Assembly: GCA_025966215.1 (NCBI GenBank)
Contig: JAOPVM010000274.1
Span: 1 to 6,382, forward strand
DNA from: Klenkia sp.
GTDB lineage: Bacteria > Actinomycetota > Actinomycetes > Mycobacteriales > Geodermatophilaceae
Direction of reading: 5' to 3'
Length of the DNA: 6,382 nucleotides
Shown: positions 1-4,723 of the stretch, in pieces
Numbering within the stretch: position 1 is the first letter of the stretch
Layout: the number at the start of each line of letters is the position of its first letter
Notes under the pieces: model-generated
The model's input: only the letters and a program-made list of their open reading frames with translations
Told to the model about the DNA's origin: nothing
Databases searched by the model: none
Position numbers and translations under genes: made by a program

Positions 1-860
<860 letters not shown>

Positions 861-887
861 GGCGCAGCCCCAGCACCCCCGTCACCT

Positions 888-919
888 CGGCCGGGTCTCC
901 CTCAGGGGAGGCCCGGCCG
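888..919 (+). terminator. Strong 14-bp hairpin just after atpD, probable terminator or attenuator
   Basis: Positions 888-901 pair with 906-919 through 14 base pairs, 13 of them Watson-Crick plus one T-G wobble (896/911), around the tetraloop TCAG. It begins 28 bases after the atpD stop codon. There is no T-tract, which is common for actinobacterial terminators. The 3' arm could also pair elsewhere: GGCCCGG (910-916) matches CCGGGCC (928-934), giving a weaker, mutually exclusive 7-bp hairpin. The structure is read directly from the sequence; termination, partial read-through or 3'-end protection of the atpD message is inference. Confidence 0.65.
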
Positions 920-956
920 TCGTGCGTCCGGGCCAGGGTGACCCCTGCCTCGGGAC

Positions 957-962
957 TAGGGT
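957..962 (+). promoter_or_regulatory. Candidate -10 element (TAGGGT) after the atpD hairpin
   Basis: TAGGGT fits the actinobacterial TANNNT -10 pattern and lies between the atpD hairpin and the small gene at 1129. I see no convincing -35: the nearest GAC core, GTGACC at 938-943, is only 13 bases away. It is listed because this hexamer type is otherwise found only upstream of genes in this window. If real, the small gene would have a leader of roughly 160 bases. Confidence 0.25.
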
Positions 963-1092
963 GGCCGGGGTACGGGAGCGCAGTGCGGCGGCCCGTCCGA
1001 CCCCCTCGCGCCTGGTCCGTGTCATCCTTCCGGGTGGCGGATGCGGTACGTGCGCGTCTCGAGGGGCGCAGCGACCGAAGATGTCAGCAGGA

Positions 1093-1109
1093 GCCCGGGT
1101 GGACCGGGC
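1093..1109 (+). other. 6-bp hairpin upstream of the small gene's ribosome binding site
   Basis: GCCCGG (1093-1098) pairs with CCGGGC (1104-1109) around a 5-base loop. The stem ends 8 bases before the GAGGA Shine-Dalgarno sequence at 1118. The atpC leader has the same arrangement (6-bp stem, 5-base loop, 7 bases before the ribosome site). Stems this short arise often by chance in GC-rich DNA. Confidence 0.3.
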
Positions 1110-1128
1110 ACAGTGGTGAGGAACGACC

Positions 1129-1350
1129 GTGGGGAACGACAGCGATCCGGGTGCTCCGGCACCGACGGCGACCATCGGGGAGACCGAGCACGCCGAGGAC
1201 CCCATGGACTGGAGCTGGCCCCCCTACGCGCCGCTCGAGCCGGCCGGCGGTCGACGGTTCGACTGCGCGGACTGGGCGCCGAGCTCGATCGTCCGTCGCC
1301 CCCTCGTGCGGGTCGGCCGCTGGACGCTGCTCTACCGCCGCGGCCACTGA
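1129..1350 (+). CDS. Unrecognised 73-residue protein encoded between atpD and atpC
   Basis: I do not recognise this protein. It starts at GTG 1129 behind a good Shine-Dalgarno sequence (GAGGA at 1118-1122, six bases before the start) and ends at TGA 1350. Nearly all codons end in G or C, as in the flanking real genes. The composition looks protein-like rather than like an antisense shadow, with four Trp, two Tyr and a single Cys. Residues 1-25 are acidic and Ala/Pro/Thr-rich, probably disordered. From Met26 the sequence is more structured, beginning MDWSWPPYAPLE and ending with the basic, aromatic RWTLLYRRGH. There is no signal peptide or membrane segment. ATG 1204 (Met26) is a possible shorter start but has no clear ribosome site. 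Its position suggests a role linked to ATP synthase assembly or control, but that is inference from location only. It could also be an unrelated insertion. Confidence 0.6.
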   Translation: MGNDSDPGAPAPTATIGETEHAEDPMDWSWPPYAPLEPAGGRRFDCADWAPSSIVRRPLVRVGRWTLLYRRGH

Positions 1351-1386
1351 GCGACGGCCCCCGCTAGGCTGTGGGGGACCCGTCGC
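1351..1386 (+). terminator. 12-bp hairpin immediately after the small gene's stop codon
   Basis: GCGACGG (1351-1357) pairs with CCGTCGC (1380-1386), and CCCCC (1358-1362) pairs with GGGGG (1373-1377). This gives 12 base pairs with a 2-base bulge (1378-1379) and a 10-base loop. The stem starts at the base after the TGA at 1348-1350. There is no T-tract. The loop contains TAGGCT (1365-1370), a good match to an actinobacterial -10, so the element could end the small gene's transcript, start atpC transcription, or both. No clear -35 is visible. Confidence 0.5.
1365..1370 (+). promoter_or_regulatory. Candidate -10 element (TAGGCT) upstream of atpC
   Basis: TAGGCT fits TANNNT and sits 66 bases before the atpC start, inside the loop of the 1351-1386 hairpin. 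Transcription would begin near 1377 and give a leader of about 60 bases. I find no -35 with a GAC core at normal spacing, so this rests on the hexamer and its location. Confidence 0.3.
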
Positions 1387-1402
1387 CGTCTGGTGACCAG
1401 CG

Positions 1403-1419
1403 CACCGGTTCGTCCGGTG
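1403..1419 (+). other. Hairpin in the atpC leader next to the ribosome binding site
   Basis: CACCGG (1403-1408) pairs with CCGGTG (1414-1419) around a 5-base loop, 7 bases before the Shine-Dalgarno sequence GAGGAG (1427-1432). It follows a short inverted repeat CTGGT-G-ACCAG (1390-1400). The element could tune epsilon translation, but the stem is short and could be chance. Confidence 0.3.
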
Positions 1420-1436
1420 GACCCCCGAGGAGTGTC

Positions 1437-1826
1437 GTGGCGACCCTGCAGGTCGAGCTCGTTGCCGTGGAGCGCAAGATCTGGTCCGGCGAGGCCAGCA
1501 CCGTCATCGCCCGCACCACCGAGGGCGAGCTCGGTGTGCTGCCCGGCCACGCCCCGCTGCTGGGCGAGCTGGCTCCCGGTGGCGTCGTGCGCATCAAGCC
1601 GGTGGACGGTGACGAGCTCGTGGTCGCCGCGCACGGTGGCTTCCTCTCGGTGACCGAGAAGGGCGTCTCGATCCTCGCCGAGACCGCGGAGATCTCCACC
1701 GAGATCGACGTGGAGCGCGCCCGCGAGGCACTGCGCCGTGCCGAGGCCGCCGAGGACGACGAGGAGACCCTCGCCGCCGCGCGCCGGGCCCAGTCCCGGC
1801 TGCGCGCCGCCGGCCAGGACGCCTGA
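1437..1826 (+). CDS. atpC: F1Fo ATP synthase subunit epsilon
   Basis: Epsilon binds the gamma stalk of F1, couples rotation, and in many bacteria restrains ATP hydrolysis. The product is 129 residues, a normal length. Residues 1-84 match the N-terminal beta-sandwich, with the family motif GELGVLPGHAPLLGEL at 30-45. Residues 85-129 are Glu/Arg/Ala-rich and form the C-terminal helical hairpin. I chose GTG 1437 because it follows GAGGAG (1427-1432) and gives the usual N-terminus (ATLQVELVAVERK). The in-frame GTG at 1371 would add 22 Pro/Ser/Gly-rich residues and lies inside a hairpin. The unusual point is context: atpC is 576 bases from atpD, behind two strong hairpins and another gene, so it may be transcribed at least partly on its own. 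The DUF2550 gene follows after 32 bases, probably co-transcribed. Confidence 0.95.
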   Translation: MATLQVELVAVERKIWSGEASTVIARTTEGELGVLPGHAPLLGELAPGGVVRIKPVDGDELVVAAHGGFLSVTEKGVSILAETAEISTEIDVERAREALRRAEAAEDDEETLAAARRAQSRLRAAGQDA

Positions 1827-1858
1827 GCCCCTTCTCCCCGAGCCTGGACCCCGCGACC

Positions 1859-2263
1859 GTGACCACGCTGCTGCTGGTCCTGGCCGGGGTCCTGCTCGTG
1901 GCCCTGGTGGCCACCTTCCTGCTCCGCCGGCGCTTCCTGCTCTCCGGCCTCGGCGCGGTCACCATGTGGCTGCGTCCGGTCGGTTCGCCCCGCTGGTCGG
2001 TGGGGGTGGCCTGGTCCTCCGGTGAGCAGCTGCTCTGGTACCGGGCGCTGTCGCTGTCGGTGCGCCCCAACCAGCGGCTGTGTCGCACCGAGTTCCACGT
2101 CGAGGGACGACGGCGCCCCACCCCCGAGGACGGCGCCGTCCCGCAGGACAGCCAGGTGCTGATCTGCCGCACCGGAGCCGGCCCCCAGGAGCTGGCCATG
2201 GACGCCTCGACGGTGACCGGGTTCCTGTCCTGGATCGAGTCCGCCCCGCCGCTGGGCCGCTGA
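1859..2263 (+). CDS. DUF2550 family membrane-anchored protein
   Basis: The 134-residue product starts with a hydrophobic helix (about residues 3-22, Leu/Val/Ala-rich), then a basic LLRRRF stretch and a soluble remainder. The helix with positive charges after it suggests a single-pass anchor with the C-terminal part in the cytoplasm. DUF2550 proteins are actinobacterial and are typically encoded directly after atpC, as Rv1312 is in M. tuberculosis. Both that position and the N-terminal pattern fit here. Other visible stretches are [15 protein letters not shown] near the middle and a C-terminal [10 protein letters not shown] segment. The function is unknown, though linkage to atpC suggests a connection with the ATP synthase or membrane. 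The start is GTG 1859, with no clear Shine-Dalgarno sequence, so translation may be coupled to atpC. It ends one base before the stop of the convergent adenosyltransferase gene. Family assignment is from recall, without a profile search. Confidence 0.8.
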   Translation: MTTLLLVLAGVLLVALVATFLLRRRFLLSGLGAVTMWLRPVGSPRWSVGVAWSSGEQLLWYRALSLSVRPNQRLCRTEFHVEGRRRPTPEDGAVPQDSQVLICRTGAGPQELAMDASTVTGFLSWIESAPPLGR

Positions 2264-2278
2264 GCTACGCCGGCGGGG
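2244..2278. terminator. Hairpin spanning both stop codons of a convergent pair
   Basis: CCCCGCCG (2244-2251) and CGGCGGGG (2271-2278) form a perfect 8-bp inverted repeat with a 19-base loop. The loop contains the DUF2550 stop (TGA 2261-2263) and the adenosyltransferase stop (complement of 2265-2267), and the symmetry centre is at 2261. Only one base separates the two genes, so this is the natural candidate for a bidirectional terminator. It lacks T-tracts on either strand. Confidence 0.45.
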
Positions 2279-2882
2279 TCTCCTGCATGGCCGCCCGCTG
2301 GGCGTGCGCCCCGCTGTGCGCGCCGGGCTCCCAGAGCACGTCCCCGCCCGGGTTGGCCTCCCGGGACAGGATGAACAGCAGGTCCGACAGCCGGTTGAGG
2401 TACTTCGCCGTCTCCTCGTTGGTGCCCTCGGCGTCGGCCTCCAGCAGCGCCCACACGCTGCGCTCGGCCCGGCGGGTCACCGTGCGGGCCTGGTGCAGCA
2501 GGGCGGCCAGTGCCGTCCCGCCGGGCAGGATGAACGAGTTCAGCTTGGGCAGCGCCTCGTTGTGCTCGTCGCAGGCCGCCTCCAGCCGCTCGGTGTAGGC
2601 CGTGGTGATCCGCAGCGGTGGGAACTCCGGGGCGGGCACGATCGGGGTGCAGAGGTCGGCGCCGACGTCGAAGAGGTCGTTCTGCACGCTGCGCAGCAGC
2701 TCGCTGAGCTCGGGCGTCGGCGCCCCCAGGGCCAGCGCGATGCCCAGGACGGCGTTGGTCTCGTCGACGTCGGCGTAGGCGGTCAACCGCACGTCGGTCT
2801 TGGCCACCCGGCTCATGTCTCCGAGGTGGGTCTGCCCGGCGTCGCCGGTCTTCGTGTAGATGCGGGTCAGCTGGACGGTCAT
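2265..2882 (-). CDS. PduO-type cob(I)alamin adenosyltransferase
   Basis: This cytoplasmic enzyme transfers the adenosyl group of ATP to cob(I)alamin, making adenosylcobalamin for B12-dependent mutases and similar enzymes. The 205 residues fit the PduO/MMAB family length. Family marks are the N-terminal ATP loop TKTGDAGQT (10-18), the helix with [16 protein letters not shown] (119-134), the catalytic RRAERSV (137-143, matching the Arg/Arg/Glu of human MMAB), and [14 protein letters not shown] (161-174, with the conserved Asn163 and Asp167). The last 20 residues are His/Ala/Gln-rich and look disordered. The ATG start (2882-2880) lacks a Shine-Dalgarno sequence but lies 6 bases after a TAGGGT hexamer, which suggests a leaderless mRNA. 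The M. tuberculosis counterpart Rv1314c occupies the same place between the DUF2550 gene and murA. The likely user of the product, a B12-dependent mutase, is encoded at 4724. Confidence 0.93.
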   Translation of the reverse strand: MTVQLTRIYTKTGDAGQTHLGDMSRVAKTDVRLTAYADVDETNAVLGIALALGAPTPELSELLRSVQNDLFDVGADLCTPIVPAPEFPPLRITTAYTERLEAACDEHNEALPKLNSFILPGGTALAALLHQARTVTRRAERSVWALLEADAEGTNEETAKYLNRLSDLLFILSREANPGGDVLWEPGAHSGAHAQRAAMQETPPA

Positions 2883-2888
2883 GCCCCG

Positions 2889-2894
2889 ACCCTA
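2889..2894 (-). promoter_or_regulatory. -10 element for the adenosyltransferase gene, probably leaderless
   Basis: On the minus strand TAGGGT (2894 to 2889) is followed by six bases and then the ATG. A -10 in this position puts the transcription start at or next to the A of the start codon. The absence of a purine-rich ribosome site agrees. The -35 region at 17-base spacing reads TGGGGG, a poor match. Confidence 0.5.
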
Positions 2895-2903
2895 GTGACA
2901 GGA

Positions 2904-2953
2904 CCCCGCTGCCCCCACTGCTCGCAGGTTCGCGGCGGGACCCTGCAGCGGGG
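2904..2953. repeat. Perfect 9-bp inverted repeat in the divergent gap upstream of murA
   Basis: CCCCGCTGC (2904-2912) and GCAGCGGGG (2945-2953) are exact inverted copies separated by 32 bases, with arm centres about 41 bases apart, close to four helical turns. The left arm overlaps the spacer upstream of the adenosyltransferase -10, and the right arm lies in the murA promoter spacer. This could be a pair of operator half-sites serving both genes. Chance is also possible in such GC-rich DNA. Confidence 0.35.
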
Positions 2954-2965
2954 CCGAAGTACCGT
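2937..2965 (+). promoter_or_regulatory. Candidate murA promoter, probably leaderless
   Basis: GGGACC (2937-2942), which has the GAC core of a -35, is separated by exactly 17 bases from TACCGT (2960-2965), a TANNNT -10. Seven bases then lead to the GTG at 2973, so transcription would begin at the start codon. No Shine-Dalgarno sequence is present, which agrees. Confidence 0.5.
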
Positions 2966-2972
2966 GCTGTCC

Positions 2973-4256
2973 GTGGAGTGCTTCCAGGTGACCGGCGGGA
3001 CGGCGCTGCGCGGACGGGTCCGGGTGACCGGCGCCAAGAACAGCGCGCTGAAGCTGATGGCGGCGGCGCTGCTGGCCAGCGGGCGGACCACGCTGGAGGA
3101 GGTCCCCGACATCCTCGACGTGGCGATCATGAGCGAGGTGCTGCGCCGGTTGGGTTGCGGCGTCACGTTCGAGCGCTACACCGACGGGCGCGGCGGGGGC
3201 GGCGGCCGGGTGGTCGTCGACGTCCCGGAGACGCCCTCGAGCGAGACCGACTACGACCTGGTCCGCCGGATGCGGGCCTCGATCAGCGTGCTCGGCCCGC
3301 TGGTCGCCCGGTGCGGCACGGCCAAGGTGGCGCTGCCCGGCGGGGACGCGATCGGCTCCCGCGGGCTGGACATGCACGTGGCCGGTCTCGAGCGGCTGGG
3401 CGCCACGATCGTCAGCGAGCACGGGTACCTGATCGCCACCGCCCCCCGGCTGGTCGGCACCTCGATCTGGCTGGACTTCCCGTCGGTCGGGGCGACGGAG
3501 AACCTGGTGATGGCCGCGGTCCTCGCCGAGGGCACCACCGTGGTCGACAACGCCGCCCGTGAGCCCGAGATCGTCGACCTGTGCGCGATGCTCAGCGCGA
3601 TGGGCGCGCAGATCTCCGGCGCAGGCTCCTCGACCATCACCGTCGAGGGCGTCACCGAGCTGCACCCCGTGGAGTACACGACCGTGCCCGACCGGATCGT
3701 GGCCGGCACCTGGGCGATCGGGGCGGTGATGACCCGTGGCGACGTCGTCATCGAGCGGGCCGCGGTGGAGCACCTGCACGTGGCCCTGGACAAGCTGGTC
3801 ACCGCCGGCGCGACGGTCGAGCGGGTCGAGGGCGGCGTCCGGGTCGCGATGGCCGAACGGCCGCGCTGCGTCGACGTCGTCACCCTGCCGTTCCCGGGCT
3901 TCCCGACCGACCTGCAGCCGATGGCGGTGGCGCTGGCGGCGGTGAGCACGGGGACGGCGCTGATCACCGAGAACGTCTTCGAGGGTCGCTTCATGTTCGT
4001 CAACGAGCTGGTGCGGCTGGGCGCCGACGTCCGGATCGACGGGCACCACGCCGTCGTCCGCGGCCGGGAGCGGCTGTCCAGCGCGCCGGTGCTGGCCACC
4101 GACATCCGGGCCGGGGCCGGGCTGGTGCTGGCCGGGCTGTGCTCGGACGGCGTCACCGAGGTCGCCGACGTGCACCACGTGGACCGCGGCTACCCGGACT
4201 TCGTGGAGCAGCTGCGCGGCCTGGGCGCCACCGTGGAGCGGACCACCCGCGACTAG
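2973..4256 (+). CDS. murA: UDP-N-acetylglucosamine 1-carboxyvinyltransferase (MurA), Cys-to-Asp active site
   Basis: MurA transfers enolpyruvate from PEP to UDP-GlcNAc in the cytoplasm, the first committed step of peptidoglycan synthesis. The 427 residues are a full-length family member. Visible marks are GAKNSAL with Lys22/Asn23, [11 protein letters not shown] with Arg101, the active-site loop [13 protein letters not shown] (121-133), FPGFPTDLQ with Asp313, [12 protein letters not shown], and the C-terminal [12 protein letters not shown]. Residue 125 is Asp where the E. coli enzyme has Cys115. Mycobacterial MurA has the same change, which prevents alkylation by fosfomycin. A five-Gly run (74-78) in the first domain is a slight extension. 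GTG 2973 gives the family N-terminus (MECFQVTGG). GTG 2964 lies inside the -10 element, and the frame upstream of it is antisense to the adenosyltransferase gene. The stop overlaps that of the convergent gene. Confidence 0.97.
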   Translation: MECFQVTGGTALRGRVRVTGAKNSALKLMAAALLASGRTTLEEVPDILDVAIMSEVLRRLGCGVTFERYTDGRGGGGGRVVVDVPETPSSETDYDLVRRMRASISVLGPLVARCGTAKVALPGGDAIGSRGLDMHVAGLERLGATIVSEHGYLIATAPRLVGTSIWLDFPSVGATENLVMAAVLAEGTTVVDNAAREPEIVDLCAMLSAMGAQISGAGSSTITVEGVTELHPVEYTTVPDRIVAGTWAIGAVMTRGDVVIERAAVEHLHVALDKLVTAGATVERVEGGVRVAMAERPRCVDVVTLPFPGFPTDLQPMAVALAAVSTGTALITENVFEGRFMFVNELVRLGADVRIDGHHAVVRGRERLSSAPVLATDIRAGAGLVLAGLCSDGVTEVADVHHVDRGYPDFVEQLRGLGATVERTTRD

Positions 4257-4261
4257 GTGGT
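4242..4261. terminator. Hairpin over the shared CTAG stop of murA and its convergent neighbour
   Basis: ACCACC (4242-4247) pairs with GGTGGT (4256-4261) around an 8-base loop. The loop and the first base of the 3' arm contain CTAG (4253-4256), which gives TAG on both strands and ends both genes. It is shorter than the hairpin at the other convergent junction and has no T-tract. A bidirectional terminator is plausible. Confidence 0.35.
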
Positions 4262-4576
4262 GAAGGAGCTCGCCAGCACGCGGGCCTGACCGGCGTCCTC
4301 GGGGAAGACCAGCACGTCGGCCCGGTGCGGGGCGGGGAAGCGGATCGTGGAGCGGATGCCGGCGTCGGAGAGCACCGCGCGCAGGGCCAGCGCGGACTCC
4401 CGCTTGCTCAGGGTGGCCACCCGGGTGAGCAGGCCGTCGTCGGCGGAGGGCCGTGCGGTCGTCTTCGGGGTGGTGGAGGCGAACGCCCACCTCAGGAAGA
4501 ACGACAGGACCAGGAGCATGACGCCGGCGATGGCCGGTCCCACGGCGTAGTGCAGGCTGCCGGCGTCGATCGGCAC
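4253..4576 (-). CDS. Small single-pass membrane protein with a DUF2007-like C-terminal domain
   Basis: The 107-residue product begins at GTG 4576-4574, behind a clear Shine-Dalgarno sequence (GAGGGAG, 4589-4583, six bases before the start). A longer reading from ATG 4687 would add 37 Pro/Thr/Arg-rich residues and run towards the next gene's promoter, so I reject it. Residues about 11-30 form one hydrophobic segment ([20 protein letters not shown]). A Thr/Pro-rich linker follows, then a small alpha/beta region (49-107) with [30 protein letters not shown] and [13 protein letters not shown]. That pattern (strand, helix, AGI, strand, then PE/D-A-x-A helix) resembles the DUF2007 putative signal-transducing domain, a small fold related to ferredoxin-like and PII domains. 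The assignment is by pattern recall and is moderate. No enzymatic residues are evident. Its TAG stop uses the same CTAG as murA. Confidence 0.72.
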   Translation of the reverse strand: MPIDAGSLHYAVGPAIAGVMLLVLSFFLRWAFASTTPKTTARPSADDGLLTRVATLSKRESALALRAVLSDAGIRSTIRFPAPHRADVLVFPEDAGQARVLASSFTT

Positions 4577-4624
4577 GGCGGGCTCCCTCGCGGTCGTCGT
4601 CCACGGTGCTGGACCGACCCGAGT

Positions 4625-4639
4625 GTGCCACCGGTGCAC
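4625..4639. repeat. Near-palindrome GTGC-C-ACCGGT-GCAC in the divergent gap
   Basis: GTGC (4625-4628) and GCAC (4636-4639) flank the self-complementary ACCGGT (4630-4635), with one extra C at 4629. It lies about 50 bases upstream of the small membrane protein's start and 85 bases upstream of the mutase start. It has an operator-like shape, but nothing else supports a function. Confidence 0.2.
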
Positions 4640-4690
4640 GGGGGTGGGGAGAGCTGGACGTGACGCGTACGACAGCCCGGTCGGCACGGT

Positions 4691-4708
4691 GGCTACCGGC
4701 GGGTAGCC
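4691..4708. promoter_or_regulatory. Perfect 7-bp palindrome beside the mutase -10, candidate operator
   Basis: GGCTACC (4691-4697) and GGTAGCC (4702-4708) are exact inverted copies around four bases. The right arm ends one base before the TAGGAT -10 (4710), so the palindrome fills the -35/-10 spacer. A dimeric repressor bound there would block RNA polymerase. The 7-4-7 shape is typical of TetR- or GntR-type operators. The regulator is not encoded in this window. Confidence 0.5.
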
Positions 4709-4709
4709 C

Positions 4710-4715
4710 TAGGAT
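4710..4715 (+). promoter_or_regulatory. -10 element for the mutase gene, probably leaderless
   Basis: TAGGAT is followed by eight bases and the ATG at 4724, so transcription would start at or within a base or two of the start codon. No Shine-Dalgarno sequence is visible. The -35 region (CGGTGG at 17-base spacing) is a poor match, consistent with a regulated promoter or simply a weak -35. Confidence 0.5.
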
Positions 4716-4723
4716 CCGCGGAC

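Larger units (their letters stand above)
861..1128. other. Non-coding gap downstream of atpD
   Basis: This stretch of 268 bases has no convincing gene. It holds the strong hairpin at 888-919, a lone TAGGGT hexamer at 957-962, a 6-bp hairpin at 1093-1109, and the Shine-Dalgarno sequence of the next gene (GAGGA at 1118-1122). Reading frames crossing it in either direction are Arg/Pro/Gly-rich and look like by-products of high GC content. Such a gap is unusual inside an F1 gene cluster. I read it as a transcription boundary plus a 5' leader. Confidence 0.6.

Noticed and set aside
1371..1436. Earlier GTG start for atpC
   Set aside because: It adds a Pro/Ser/Gly-rich segment not seen in epsilon subunits, lies inside the 1351-1386 hairpin, and lacks a ribosome site, while 1437 has GAGGAG upstream.
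1594..2454. 286-residue minus-strand open frame across atpC and the DUF2550 gene
   Set aside because: It is antisense to two supported genes and is dominated by Arg, Gly and Pro.
2304..2972. In-frame upstream extension of murA, giving a 650-residue protein
   Set aside because: The extra 223 residues are antisense to the adenosyltransferase gene, are Arg/Gly/Gln-rich, and match no MurA N-terminus. The family start aligns at 2973.
3345..3347. Acquired fosfomycin-resistance allele
   Set aside because: The Asp form is the ancestral state in several actinobacterial lineages, and nothing nearby suggests transfer or mobility.
2892..4631. 579-residue open frame on the minus strand across murA
   Set aside because: It is His/Arg/Asp/Gly/Pro-rich, antisense to a certain murA, and lacks domain motifs. 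It is a by-product of GC-rich codon use.
4577..4687. Longer ATG start for the DUF2007-like protein
   Set aside because: The added 37 residues look non-coding (Pro/Thr/Arg-rich) and the GTG at 4576 has a clear Shine-Dalgarno sequence.
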